Below are positions 15,927-25,078 of a stretch of DNA of 64,000 bases, in pieces. The notes beneath the pieces were generated by a model. It was not told the DNA's origin, did no database searches, and saw only the letters and a list, made by a program, of their open reading frames with translations. The number at the start of each line of letters is the position of its first letter. Positions within the stretch are counted from its first letter, which is position 1. Location of the stretch: assembly GCF_002531825.1 (NCBI RefSeq), contig NZ_NWSX01000008.1, positions 1-64,000 on the forward strand, written 5' to 3'. A program made the translations under genes and the position numbers. This stretch comes from Rhizobium sp. J15. GTDB lineage: Bacteria > Pseudomonadota > Alphaproteobacteria > Rhizobiales > Rhizobiaceae.

Positions 15927-17699
15927 ATGAGAAACGCAACGCAGGCCAATGCGTTCAGCAGTCTTGGGCCGACGGCTGAGGAAATCTGCCGACAAGTCGA
16001 GCGAATTCTCGCAAGTGAGGAATTTCACGCGCCGAAGCGCGGTCGAAATTTCCTAGAATTCGTCGTCAGCGAGACGCTCGCCGGTCGGTCGAGCTTCCTG
16101 AAGGCGTTCACCATAGCCAATGTGGTGTTCGGCCGGGAAGCTTCGTTCGACCCGCAGAATGATCCGGTCGTCCGGATCGAGGCCGGTCGCATTCGAAAGG
16201 CGCTGGAACGTTATTATCTCGTCGCGGGCCAGGCGGACGAGGTCATTATCACGGTGCCCAAAGGCGGGTACGTGCCGCATTTCGAATATCTGAGGGACGA
16301 ACCGGCGTCGCCGCCGGCCGAGCGGGACCATTCACGGACCGAGGAACCGGCCGATCCAAATCATCCGCTTCAGCAAGAGCATTCTCCGGCTCCGCCGGCC
16401 GCTCGCCGCCTTGGAGCCGGTCTCCCGACCGCCCTCGTTCTTCTCCTGCTTGCTCTTGCATCTGCGATTTTCATTCTGCGGGGTGTACCGACCGGCTCAC
16501 AACCATCAGCCCTGCCGACCGTTGCTGTCGAGCCGTTTGCGGAAAACAGCTCGGTTGCTTCGGGTTCGGATATCGCCCGTGGCCTGAGAGACGATGTCAT
16601 CGGCCAGCTTGCCCAGCTCGATGACATTGTCGTGGTGACCGATCCGATAACCGGTGGTCGCGCCGCTGCTGCCGGCTACGTGCTTCAGGGCAACGTCCAG
16701 ATGGACGGGACGAGGCTGCGCTCCGTTGTGCGGCTCGTGCGTCAGGCGAACGGAGCCGTCATTTGGGCCGATAATTTCGATGCCGATCTTCGTGTTCAGA
16801 ACAAGCTTGCAATTCAGGCAAGTATCGCCCGGCAGATCGCCGATGCGATAGCACAGCCGCAAGGCGTCATCTTTCAGGCCGAAACAGATGTCGTCGCCGA
16901 GCCGGTACGGAAGGCGGATCAGGCTGCTTTTGCCTGCCGTCCCGCCTATGCCAGCTATATCAGGGCGATGACCGCGCAAAGCCACAGCGCGGTGCGCGAG
17001 TGCCTGCAACAGGCAACCCGACGGGCTCCCGACGATGCTGCGTCCTGGGCGCTCTTGTCACTGATTTACCTTGATGAAGTGCGATTCCGCTACAAGCTCG
17101 GCACGCCGGCTTCGGCCGAATCTCTCGAACTGGCAAACGCTTCGGCGGAACGGGCGGCATCGCTCGCCCCTGACGATCCCAAGGTGCAGCGCGCCGTCAT
17201 GCTGGCGAACTTCTTCAGAGGAGATATCGACAAGGCGCTGGCGGCAGGGACCGCGGCCTATGCCGTAGATCCCAACGACGTGGAAGTCGCGGGCGAATAT
17301 GGCTTGCGACTGGCGATGTCCGGAAAATGGCAATCGGGTTGCGAGCTGGTAGCCATCGCGATTGACAAGAATGCCGGTCTCAGAGGCCATTACGAGGGCG
17401 GGATGGCGATGTGCGCATTGATGAGGGGCGATATCGAAGCGGCGGAACAATGGGCGCGAATATCCGATCCCGACGGCAACCCCATGCGTCACCTTGCATT
17501 GCTGTCCATTCTCGGAGCCGCAGGCAAGATGGACGAGGCCAGGCTGGAGCGCGATTGGCTGCAAAGCCACGCGCCGGCATTGATGACGAACATCCGCCAG
17601 GAGATTTCCCTGCGCCTGCAACGGCCGGAGGATCAGGAGAAGTTCTTCGACGGGCTGCGCGCTGCCGGGGTGACCGTCGCCTCGCCTCCGGAACGGTGA
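15927..17699 (+). CDS. membrane-anchored TolB-like/TPR protein (paralog B)
   Basis: 590 residues from ATG 15927 (AGGGGCG upstream). Same layout as the protein at 3825-5633: N-terminal domain with FLEFVVSETLAGRSSFLKAF and ITVPKGGYVPHFE, a proline-rich linker, one membrane helix (about 170-188, LVLLLLALASAIFILRG), a TolB-like domain (about 200-325, LQGNVQMDGTRLRSVV), then TPR-like helices to the end. Similarity to paralog A runs the full length, including VAGEYGLRL and GMAMCALMRGD. Its 3' end converges on paralog C with 26 bp between stops. Function unknown; no cyclase or kinase domain. Confidence 0.75.
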   Translation: MRNATQANAFSSLGPTAEEICRQVERILASEEFHAPKRGRNFLEFVVSETLAGRSSFLKAFTIANVVFGREASFDPQNDPVVRIEAGRIRKALERYYLVAGQADEVIITVPKGGYVPHFEYLRDEPASPPAERDHSRTEEPADPNHPLQQEHSPAPPAARRLGAGLPTALVLLLLALASAIFILRGVPTGSQPSALPTVAVEPFAENSSVASGSDIARGLRDDVIGQLAQLDDIVVVTDPITGGRAAAAGYVLQGNVQMDGTRLRSVVRLVRQANGAVIWADNFDADLRVQNKLAIQASIARQIADAIAQPQGVIFQAETDVVAEPVRKADQAAFACRPAYASYIRAMTAQSHSAVRECLQQATRRAPDDAASWALLSLIYLDEVRFRYKLGTPASAESLELANASAERAASLAPDDPKVQRAVMLANFFRGDIDKALAAGTAAYAVDPNDVEVAGEYGLRLAMSGKWQSGCELVAIAIDKNAGLRGHYEGGMAMCALMRGDIEAAEQWARISDPDGNPMRHLALLSILGAAGKMDEARLERDWLQSHAPALMTNIRQEISLRLQRPEDQEKFFDGLRAAGVTVASPPER

Positions 17700-17725
17700 C
17701 GAACGCTTCGGAACGGACGGTTCCG

Positions 17726-18670
17726 TTATGGAAACGGACCTGTGGCGCTGAGCTTGCGGCTGCGTGAAATCTCCATGGCGATTTGAGCCGCAATCTCATC
17801 CTCGACATCGAGAATGGTTTGAATGCGCAGGTCGCGATCATATTGATTGGCCCAGACGACCGCGCCGTCGGCGCCGTTTATCAGGCGGACCTGCAGATGC
17901 AGGACGGTGCCGTCGATGAGAGCGCTTCCCTGCAGATTGAACAGCGAACCGAGCGTCGCCACGCCGGATCGGCCGGGCGCAAGAACGACGAGGCTGTCCA
18001 CCTTCATCAGCTTGGCGATCAGCTGATCGGCCAGTCCCTTGGCAAAATCCGCTCCTCGGTCAGTGCCGCCGAGCGCCGCGAAGGGTTCGACGATAATCGT
18101 CGCCTTGCTTTTCGCCGGCGAGGCGGCGGATGCCGGCGGCGCTTGCGGCGTCGAAAAATAGGATGCGAGCGGACGGATGAGGACGAGTGCCGCAGCCGCG
18201 CCGATCAGAGCGGCAACGGCGACCGGCAGCAGAAGATCGCGATGAGGCCTCCGCCGCGGATTCTCGCGGCTTGGCGCCGCTGTCGTTTCGCCTGTGTTCG
18301 AGGCGGCTTCACCGCCCGAAAAGTGCGGGGCATAACCGCCTTTGGGAATGGTGATGTTTATCGGGTCGTTGCTTCCAGATACAAGATAATACCGTTCGAG
18401 TGCGCGACGGATACGCCCGGCTTCGATACGGACGACAGGATCGTTCTGCCCGTCGAAGGAGGCGTCGCGCCCGAAGACAGCCTGTGCGATCGCAAAGGCC
18501 TTGAGCTGTTCGCCGTGCCCTTCCAACGTCTGTTCCACGATATAGTGCAGGAAGCGGCGGCCGCGTTCGGAGGCAAGGAATTCCGAGCTTGCCAATATGC
18601 GATCAAGCTGCGCGCGAATGCTCGCGGGGTCCTGACGCGCCTGGCCGTCCTCTTCCTCTACCGGTGCCAT
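17726..18670 (-). CDS. membrane-anchored TolB-like protein without TPR (paralog C)
   Basis: 314 residues. Matches the first half of paralogs A and B: RRFLHYIVEQTLEGHGEQLK, FGRDASFDGQNDPVVRIEAG and ITIPKGGYAPHF, a linker, one membrane helix (about 153-172), and a TolB-like domain (NLQGSALIDGTVLHLQVRL). It stops near residue 314, where the others continue into TPR repeats; no TPR remnant lies downstream because paralog B ends 26 bp away. The end is clean, so this could be a natural short form or the result of a rearrangement. Confidence 0.72.
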   Translation of the reverse strand: MAPVEEEDGQARQDPASIRAQLDRILASSEFLASERGRRFLHYIVEQTLEGHGEQLKAFAIAQAVFGRDASFDGQNDPVVRIEAGRIRRALERYYLVSGSNDPINITIPKGGYAPHFSGGEAASNTGETTAAPSRENPRRRPHRDLLLPVAVAALIGAAAALVLIRPLASYFSTPQAPPASAASPAKSKATIIVEPFAALGGTDRGADFAKGLADQLIAKLMKVDSLVVLAPGRSGVATLGSLFNLQGSALIDGTVLHLQVRLINGADGAVVWANQYDRDLRIQTILDVEDEIAAQIAMEISRSRKLSATGPFP

Positions 18671-18736
18671 CTCGACCTCCCGCGATACCGCCGTATCGGC
18701 GGCTGCATTCTTCCCTGCAGCCGCGCGCCGACCAGA

Positions 18737-20686
18737 TCACTTTGCCGGCGTCGCAGCGCTCGCCTGCTGCGCGCGGATCGCTTGAGTGGCCGCCGCCGCG
18801 CCGCCGCCCTTGTCGTCGCCTCCGACTTGCACGGTCGGCTGCGCGAACGAGATCCCGTTTGCCAGAAACACCTCGCGGATCTTGGCGTAGGCCTTGCGGC
18901 GGATATAGGTCTGCATGCCGGGAACCGTTGTCATGGCGAAGCTTAACACGATGCCGTAGTCGGCGAACTGCTCGACGCCCTTCATCTTCAGCGGTTCGAT
19001 GAAATGTTGGCCGAGTTCAGGATCTTCCATCAGTTCGGCTCCGACCTTCTTGGTCAGTTTGCGCGCTTTTTCGATGTCGGTATCGAAGCCGACGGTGATC
19101 CTGAACTTGTCGATCACCCAATCCCGGCTCAGGTTCTCGACGGCACCCAGTTCGCTGAAGGGCACCGTGAACACCGGTCCGCGATGATGGCGCAGGCGGA
19201 CCGAGCGCAGGCTGAAGCTCTCCACCGTTCCCTTGTAGTCCTTGGCCTGGATGTACTCGCCCACGCGGAAGGCGTCGTCGAGCATGTAGAAGACGCCGTT
19301 GATGACGTCCTTGACCAAAGTCTGCGAGCCGAACCCGATGGCCACGCCGAAGATTCCCGCTCCCGCGATCAGCGGACCGATCTGCACGCCGAGTTGCGCC
19401 AGCACGATCAATCCGGCCATGACTGCGACGGCGACGGCCAGCGCGTTGCGGAAGATCGGGAGAAGCGTGCGGAACCGCGCACGCCGGGCCGCGTCGGCCG
19501 GCGCGAGCGATGTGGTTGTGGTCGATACCCGGAGCGTTCGGTCGATCCAGCCCCGTGCTACCTGCCAAAGAAGGTCTGCGACCACGAGGATCAGAACGCT
19601 CTTCAGGCCGCCGTAAAACAGAGCGACGGCCGTCGGGTCGCGCTGGCCCAACGTATCGGGATTGAGGCGCCAGACGAGCGCAAGCCATCCGACGGCGAGC
19701 GCGATAACCGCGGCGCGCGCGCCGCGGGCGATCAGGATTCCGCGCAGGCTGCCGGGATCGCTGGTGAAGGAGAGTGCGATGCGGCCGACGGCTCTGAGGA
19801 TTCCCGGCAATACGAGTGCATAGATGCCGATCCAGAACAGGCCCTTCATGCCGACACACCAGACGAGCCACAGGATGACGAGGAAGCCCGTAATCGCCAC
19901 TTTCCAGGTGCGGCTTCCCGCCCAGATCGACCACACGGCCTCGATGGCAAGCAGCAGTCCAATCACCGAGAAACAGTAATTGATTGCCTCGCTGACGGGG
20001 GCAGGAACGCCGAGCGGTTCGCCGATGGCCGCCGTGGCGACCGCAAAACAGATCACCCCGAAGAGGATCATCAGCCTTCTGCGCAGCGGGGAGTCGACTG
20101 CCGCTGCCGACAGCAGCACCGCCGCCAGTCGAAATAGGATGAACGCAGAGAGATAGGCAAGCAGCGTCAGCCGCGCGAGAGGCGGCCATTCGATCGCGAA
20201 AAACACGATGCTCATGGCGCCCGCGAATATGCCGACCGGGATAAGCCGGCCAACCAGCGTATCGCGGCGAACGGCAAACCTGCGATAGATAGCCTCGGCA
20301 ACGAGGCCAAAGGCGATGAGGCCGGCGAAGATGACGAAAACCGGTGCATAGCCTCTGCTGATGGCGTCCTGCCTTGCCCTTGTCGCCGCCGCCGCCACTT
20401 CCGTCGGTATGGCAGGTATCGCCGCGACGATCTCGTTCACGCGCGCCCGCGCGCCGGCTTCCCATTTGGCCAAGGTCGAATTGGCCGATGGTGAGGGCGG
20501 TGTCGCAGGCTCGCTCCCCTGCTTGCGGCTATCAAGCCAGGCCTTGACGTCGGGATCCTGCAGAAGGCGCACGAGTTCGTCGATTTTCTTGCTCGGATCG
20601 GCCGCAGGCGTCTGCGCGAAGGCATTCAACGCGAAGAGCAAGGCGGCGGTAAAGGAAAGAAGCCATCTCAACCCGGAACTCCTCAC
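18737..20686 (-). CDS. MscS family mechanosensitive ion channel
   Basis: 649 residues, starting at a GTG (20686) that overlaps the stop of the upstream lipoprotein gene (GTGA), which implies translational coupling. Signal peptide about 1-24, a periplasmic helical segment, then about nine to ten membrane helices. The MscS core is at about 430-620: pore helix region around GVAIGFGSQTLVKDVINGVF and DAFRVGEYI, then the cytoplasmic beta domain. This resembles the large YbdG/YbiO-type MscS proteins. The role is release of solutes on hypo-osmotic shock. A Gln/Ala-rich tail ends the protein. Confidence 0.9.
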   Translation of the reverse strand: MRSSGLRWLLSFTAALLFALNAFAQTPAADPSKKIDELVRLLQDPDVKAWLDSRKQGSEPATPPSPSANSTLAKWEAGARARVNEIVAAIPAIPTEVAAAATRARQDAISRGYAPVFVIFAGLIAFGLVAEAIYRRFAVRRDTLVGRLIPVGIFAGAMSIVFFAIEWPPLARLTLLAYLSAFILFRLAAVLLSAAAVDSPLRRRLMILFGVICFAVATAAIGEPLGVPAPVSEAINYCFSVIGLLLAIEAVWSIWAGSRTWKVAITGFLVILWLVWCVGMKGLFWIGIYALVLPGILRAVGRIALSFTSDPGSLRGILIARGARAAVIALAVGWLALVWRLNPDTLGQRDPTAVALFYGGLKSVLILVVADLLWQVARGWIDRTLRVSTTTTSLAPADAARRARFRTLLPIFRNALAVAVAVMAGLIVLAQLGVQIGPLIAGAGIFGVAIGFGSQTLVKDVINGVFYMLDDAFRVGEYIQAKDYKGTVESFSLRSVRLRHHRGPVFTVPFSELGAVENLSRDWVIDKFRITVGFDTDIEKARKLTKKVGAELMEDPELGQHFIEPLKMKGVEQFADYGIVLSFAMTTVPGMQTYIRRKAYAKIREVFLANGISFAQPTVQVGGDDKGGGAAAATQAIRAQQASAATPAK

Positions 20687-21900
20687 TGCGTCAGCGTTTG
20701 TTGCTTCAGGTCGCCGTCGAGCGTCTGGTCGGCGGAACGAGGCGGTCTTTTCTTCGTCACAGGCTGCTCGATGATCGCAACCGGTGCTGCGACCGCGGTG
20801 GCGGCGACGGTGCCGATATTCGTCATCGTTCCGCCGACGACGGCCGTAATGCCCTGGCCCAAAGTGACCTTGGAATCCGTCAAGGTCTGGCCGGTCATGA
20901 GGCGTTCGCCGATGAGCTGGACGATCTCGGGACTTTCGGCAAATTTGCCGTGATTGAGCCTGTCGTGCGTTTTCACCTTCGTCAGGTCGATGGCGGTGAT
21001 GCCGGCTTTTTCCAGCCTCGAGCGGTAGGGCTCTTCCGCCGGATTGATGGCGCCGAGACGGGAAACGCGGCCGGTGATGAAGCTGGAAACCGCGAGAGCC
21101 TTGTCATCCTGGGACACGAAGATCGTGAATTTGGGACGCGGATCGCCCATCTCCACATATTGCTTGGCGAAGACCTGGATGTCGATGTCGGGCGAGGCGA
21201 GGATGACGTTGCGGATCTTCGAATTGACGTGGCCGTCGCGTATCCCCATCTGCCGCAGGGATTCCATGGCAAGCCAGGTCCCCATCGAGTGGGCCATGAT
21301 GGTGATGTCCTTGACGTCAGGATCGGCGGCCAGTGTGCGCAGCGCCTGTTCCAGCGCCGTGCGGGAATAATTCGTGCTTTCCTTGTCGTATTGGTAGGCG
21401 GTGATCTCAGCTCTCGACGGCCAGGTGAACAGGATCGGCGTCGCCTGCATCTTGCTGTCGTGCACGATCTGCGCCAGCCGGAAAACCGAATCCTCATAGG
21501 TGTTGTTGAAGCCGTGAATGAAGACCAGCGCATGTCCGCCCTTCACATGCTGCCGGAACCAGACGCGCCCCTGTGCGACGGTGTCGATCTGCTGAACATT
21601 GGTCACGGCAAAATCCGTGGCGGGATCGGGTGGAAGGCGTTTCGGCCACTGCACGGTGCCGGTTTCGCGTTTTGCCGGGATCGAAATCGAGATCTGGGTC
21701 AGATGCGGCTTGGAACTGCGTTCGCCGTTGAAGAGCGTCGCCGGATCCCCGGACGGCGATCGCGTGGTCGCAACCAGCATGTCGACCTTGGATGTCTGCG
21801 CCGTCGACAATGACGTTGAAACCGGCGTCATCACGCCTTCCGGATGTCCGCAACTCGTCAGAATCAAGAGAAGAAAAAGAGCCGCATTATGCTTTGCCAT
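20683..21900 (-). CDS. alpha/beta hydrolase lipoprotein (DUF900 family)
   Basis: 405 residues. The N-terminus has a lipobox-like LILTSC, so it is probably a lipoprotein anchored after Cys17. The hydrolase domain (about 95-300) shows HALVFIHGFNNTYEDSV, the nucleophile elbow AHSMGTW (Ser), ASPDID, and a late His (KTHDRLNHGKF). DUF900 hydrolases have no defined substrate. Its stop overlaps the GTG start of the MscS gene, so an envelope hydrolase and a mechanosensitive channel are made together. Confidence 0.85.
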   Translation of the reverse strand: MAKHNAALFLLLILTSCGHPEGVMTPVSTSLSTAQTSKVDMLVATTRSPSGDPATLFNGERSSKPHLTQISISIPAKRETGTVQWPKRLPPDPATDFAVTNVQQIDTVAQGRVWFRQHVKGGHALVFIHGFNNTYEDSVFRLAQIVHDSKMQATPILFTWPSRAEITAYQYDKESTNYSRTALEQALRTLAADPDVKDITIMAHSMGTWLAMESLRQMGIRDGHVNSKIRNVILASPDIDIQVFAKQYVEMGDPRPKFTIFVSQDDKALAVSSFITGRVSRLGAINPAEEPYRSRLEKAGITAIDLTKVKTHDRLNHGKFAESPEIVQLIGERLMTGQTLTDSKVTLGQGITAVVGGTMTNIGTVAATAVAAPVAIIEQPVTKKRPPRSADQTLDGDLKQQTLTQ

Positions 21901-22056
21901 TCACGCATCCAGCAATCGCTCGGGGAGGAGGCTTTCTGGGCTTGAATACTAGCAGGCGGCACAGGCCGGCGCCTGTAGCATCACGTAATATCTGTTCGCT
22001 TTCAAGGCGATCGACAGGAGCGTGCGATCGCTCCTGAGATGGCGCGAGCCTGGAGC

Positions 22057-23088
22057 CTACGCGGTCGCACCGAAGCCGATGGCGGCGCGCAAGCGCGTAT
22101 CCCTGGGGCTTTCTCCGAAAGCGCTGCGGTAGATCGCGGAAAACCTGCCGGGATGAAAAAAGCCCCAGGTCATGCAGATGTCTCGGAGGGTTTGCTGGTT
22201 CAATGGATCCCGCAGTTGGTCGTGAACGGCTTTCAGCCTGATCGTGCGCAGATAGGCGCCGGGTGACGTTCCCCGGAAGGTCTTGAAGCCGGTTTGCAGC
22301 GCGCGCAGCGAAATCCCGACTTCATCGGCCACCATCGACATGGTGAAAGGCTCGGCGATGTTGGCATGCATGTAGTCGATCGCGCGCCGGACATGCCACG
22401 GCGCAACCGCCGAGACTTTCTTTTTTTCGAAATGACCGGAAAGGCGATGCTGGGCGAAGCGGATCACCAGGTCGGCCAGCGCTTCGCTCATTGTCGACAA
22501 GGCGAGCGGGGAGGAGAGGAGCGGACCGCCGTCGCGCATGCCCTGGATGACCGTCTGCGTCAGATTGCCGATCAGCCGGCCCGCCGGGGTTGAAAGGTCC
22601 ACGACGGGCTCCAGGTCGAGCGACTCGAGGGTCGGCGTTTCCAGGAGCGAAAAGAGCGTTCGTCTCACCACCTTCCAATCCAGGAAAAGCACGTCCGAGC
22701 GGTGGGGGCCGTGGACCACCCGATCGTCGGCCTCATGATTGTTTGCCATCAGAATCTGGCCTGGTCCGCCGTCCACGGTCCTATTCCCGATCGTCAGTTG
22801 GAAGGACCCTTTATGGGGAATGAAAAGCGCAAGATGTTGCGGGCTCTCGTCGAGCGTCCGGATTTTCCAGGAGGTCGGGTAAACCGAGTGAAGCGCCGTC
22901 AGCGGGCCACCCCGCCTCATGTCCGCCGCCCAGTTGAAGGCTCGGTCGTTGCCGAGCGGCTTTGCGCCAAAGACGCCGTAGCCGGTTGTGAAGGCACGCA
23001 CCATCGACTCGAAGTCGTCACCTTCAAGAGTGGGCACAAAGCCGTAATCATGCTCGCGCCGCGAATTATTAGATCTTAGCCATACCAT
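22057..23088 (-). CDS. AraC family transcriptional regulator
   Basis: 343 residues. An N-terminal AraC_binding_2-type sensing domain (about 20-220), then two helix-turn-helix motifs at about 230-330: RRAIDYMHANIAEPFTMSMV followed by VGISLRALQTGFKTFRG, and RDICMTWGFFHPGRFSAIYR. The C-terminal motif is well conserved. It is divergent from the ROK gene across 239 bp (23089-23327), which should hold both promoters. The ligand is unknown. The ATG lacks a strong Shine-Dalgarno, so the exact start is uncertain. Confidence 0.88.
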   Translation of the reverse strand: MVWLRSNNSRREHDYGFVPTLEGDDFESMVRAFTTGYGVFGAKPLGNDRAFNWAADMRRGGPLTALHSVYPTSWKIRTLDESPQHLALFIPHKGSFQLTIGNRTVDGGPGQILMANNHEADDRVVHGPHRSDVLFLDWKVVRRTLFSLLETPTLESLDLEPVVDLSTPAGRLIGNLTQTVIQGMRDGGPLLSSPLALSTMSEALADLVIRFAQHRLSGHFEKKKVSAVAPWHVRRAIDYMHANIAEPFTMSMVADEVGISLRALQTGFKTFRGTSPGAYLRTIRLKAVHDQLRDPLNQQTLRDICMTWGFFHPGRFSAIYRSAFGESPRDTRLRAAIGFGATA

Positions 23089-23327
23089 GCAGCTCGGCTC
23101 TTTCCGTTTTCCACACCCTGCCGGTCGAAACGCCCTCTTCTATCTCGGGCGGCATGGCTATATCCTTCCTTCCAACGCTCAGAATCAGTCTCCCTTTCTC
23201 TTCCCAAAATACTGTCGTCCCGGCTGGCTCGGCCAATCTCGACGCGGCAGGCAGGACCTCGGTTTGGCAGAAGCAAATCATCCCCGACGAGTTTCACACC
23301 CCCAGTGTAAATCAAAATGATCGGAAA

Positions 23328-24479
23328 ATGAAGTACGTCCCTCTAAACCATGTTGCGCCGCATTTTCTGCGCGACTCTCAACCATTGCGGGTGGCCTCCC
23401 GCAATGAGCGGGATCTCTTGCGGCTGATCTGGAAATCTCCCGGCATCGAACGCTCTGATCTGACCGAGCCGCTCGATCTCACCCAGCAATCCTTGCACAG
23501 GATTGTCGGACGGCTTCACGACCGGGGAATGATCGCCTTTTCGCCTTCGGAAAATCGGCGCTCCGGCCCGCCGAGTCCGGAGCTCACGCTCTGCAGGGAT
23601 TGGTGCCTGACGCTCGGCATTTCCGTGAATGTCGGTTCGATCGGCCTCTGTCTCATGGGGTTCGGAGAACCATTGGAAAACATGGAAATTCTCCAGTCAG
23701 GATCTTCGCTGGCCGAAGAGATGGATAGGATCGAAGCGGCGGTCGAAGAGCTTCTCGCCCGCCGCGGCGCCAAGCGGCGCGACGTATTCGGCGTCGGTCT
23801 GGCGGTCACCGGCCACCGCATGCTGGAAACGGCCTTCAATTGCCCGCTGCCGCTCGCGCATTGGTCATTGATCGATCTGGCGCCCCTGCTCGGAGAGCAG
23901 CTCGGCCTGCCGGTCTGGGCCGATAATGTCGCCAGAACCGCAGCTTTGGCGGAAGCGATTTTCGGTGTCGGCCGCGATGTCGCGGATTTCGCCTATATTG
24001 CCCATCTTCACGGCTATGGCGGCGGTCTCGTATCCGGCGGCATGCCGTTTCGCGGCAGTTTCGGCAATGCCGGCGAATATTCCGTTCTCTTCGCGCGCCA
24101 GGATTACGACGACCGCCCTGCGCTCAGCCTCCTGCTTCAAGAACTCCATGCCAGGGGCTATCAGAACTTGACGCTGAAGGATCTGAAAAACGAAAATCTG
24201 GTGGAGTGGGACGGCGTTGCCGAATGGGTCGATCGCGTCGCGCCTGCGCACAACCGCGCCATCAACGCCATTTGCGCGGTGTTCGACCCGGCCCTGATCG
24301 TCCTCGGCGGCGAGCTTCCGCATTCGCTGGCAAGAATGCTGATCGAACGGACCGAATTCAACAACCTGCCTCGCCATGGCGCATTGCGCGATGTCCCGAG
24401 GCTTGCTGTGGCCGAGGTCATCGATGCCCCCGGTGCGATCGGCGCAGCCTTGATCCCGCTCGTCGAAACCGTCTTGTGA
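23328..24479 (+). CDS. ROK family transcriptional regulator
   Basis: 383 residues from ATG 23328; the frame is open upstream but that part looks non-coding. An N-terminal winged helix (about 20-75, ERSDLTEPLDLTQQSLHRIV) precedes a ROK domain with VFGVGLAVTGH, LPVWADNVARTAALAEAIFG and PALIVLGGELP. The typical ROK zinc motif CxCGxxGC is absent; the corresponding region reads GSFGNAGEYS. That argues for a sugar-sensing repressor of the XylR/NagC type rather than an active kinase. No sugar transporter is adjacent. Confidence 0.85.
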   Translation: MKYVPLNHVAPHFLRDSQPLRVASRNERDLLRLIWKSPGIERSDLTEPLDLTQQSLHRIVGRLHDRGMIAFSPSENRRSGPPSPELTLCRDWCLTLGISVNVGSIGLCLMGFGEPLENMEILQSGSSLAEEMDRIEAAVEELLARRGAKRRDVFGVGLAVTGHRMLETAFNCPLPLAHWSLIDLAPLLGEQLGLPVWADNVARTAALAEAIFGVGRDVADFAYIAHLHGYGGGLVSGGMPFRGSFGNAGEYSVLFARQDYDDRPALSLLLQELHARGYQNLTLKDLKNENLVEWDGVAEWVDRVAPAHNRAINAICAVFDPALIVLGGELPHSLARMLIERTEFNNLPRHGALRDVPRLAVAEVIDAPGAIGAALIPLVETVL

Positions 24480-24499
24480 CGACGCGCTGCGCCTCCGCT

Positions 24500-24895
24500 T
24501 CAGCGTTCAGCGGTTATCGCTCCTTCCGCGACAAGAACCTCATGAGCGGCCTTGAAGGCCTCCAGCCCCGCCGGAATGCCTGAATAGACGGTGGCGTGCA
24601 GGAGAATCTCCTTTATCTCCTCGACGCTGACGCCATTTTGCAGCGCGCCCTTGACGTGCAGCTTCAATTCGGAAGGCTTCGAGAGCGCCGTCAGCATCGC
24701 GAGATTGAGCATCGAGCGCGCCTTTCGGTCCAATCCCTCCCGCGTCCAGGTGGAGCCCCAGCACCACTCCGTCGTCAGCCGCTGGAAAGCCATCATGAAG
24801 TCGTCGGCCTTCTCCAGGCTTCTATCGACATATTCGGCGCCGAGCACGGCGCGGCGCATTTCCAAACCTTTTTCGAACAGCTCGTTTTCGGCCAC
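24500..24895 (-). CDS. carboxymuconolactone decarboxylase family protein (PcaC-like)
   Basis: 131 residues from GTG 24895, with CAGGAG upstream; the open frame extends 21 codons further but without a good ribosome site. The length and the pattern WCWGSTWTREGLDRKARSML, then LHVKGALQNGVSVEEIKEIL and ATVYSGIPAGLEAFKAA, are those of gamma-carboxymuconolactone decarboxylase. PcaC acts in the beta-ketoadipate pathway, but no other pca gene is near, so a paralog with another role is possible. It converges on the ROK gene. Confidence 0.85.
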   Translation of the reverse strand: MAENELFEKGLEMRRAVLGAEYVDRSLEKADDFMMAFQRLTTEWCWGSTWTREGLDRKARSMLNLAMLTALSKPSELKLHVKGALQNGVSVEEIKEILLHATVYSGIPAGLEAFKAAHEVLVAEGAITAER

Positions 24896-25078
24896 GTTAT
24901 TCTCCTGATTGAGAGGTTTTTCCGATGGGCAGGTTCGGCCGGGCGACGGGATAGTCAAGGAAAAACACGTCTGATCGGACAGGCATCGGCTCGCAGACCG
25001 CTCGATACGGCGCTTTGGCCGAGGCTAAAAACCTCGGCCAGGCTTCATGGCCGGATCGAACGCAACAACGAGCGGAGG

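Noticed and set aside
22015..22036. Hairpin CAGGAGCG/CGCTCCTG downstream of the AraC gene as a terminator
   Set aside because: The stem is good but no T-tract follows on either strand; not called.
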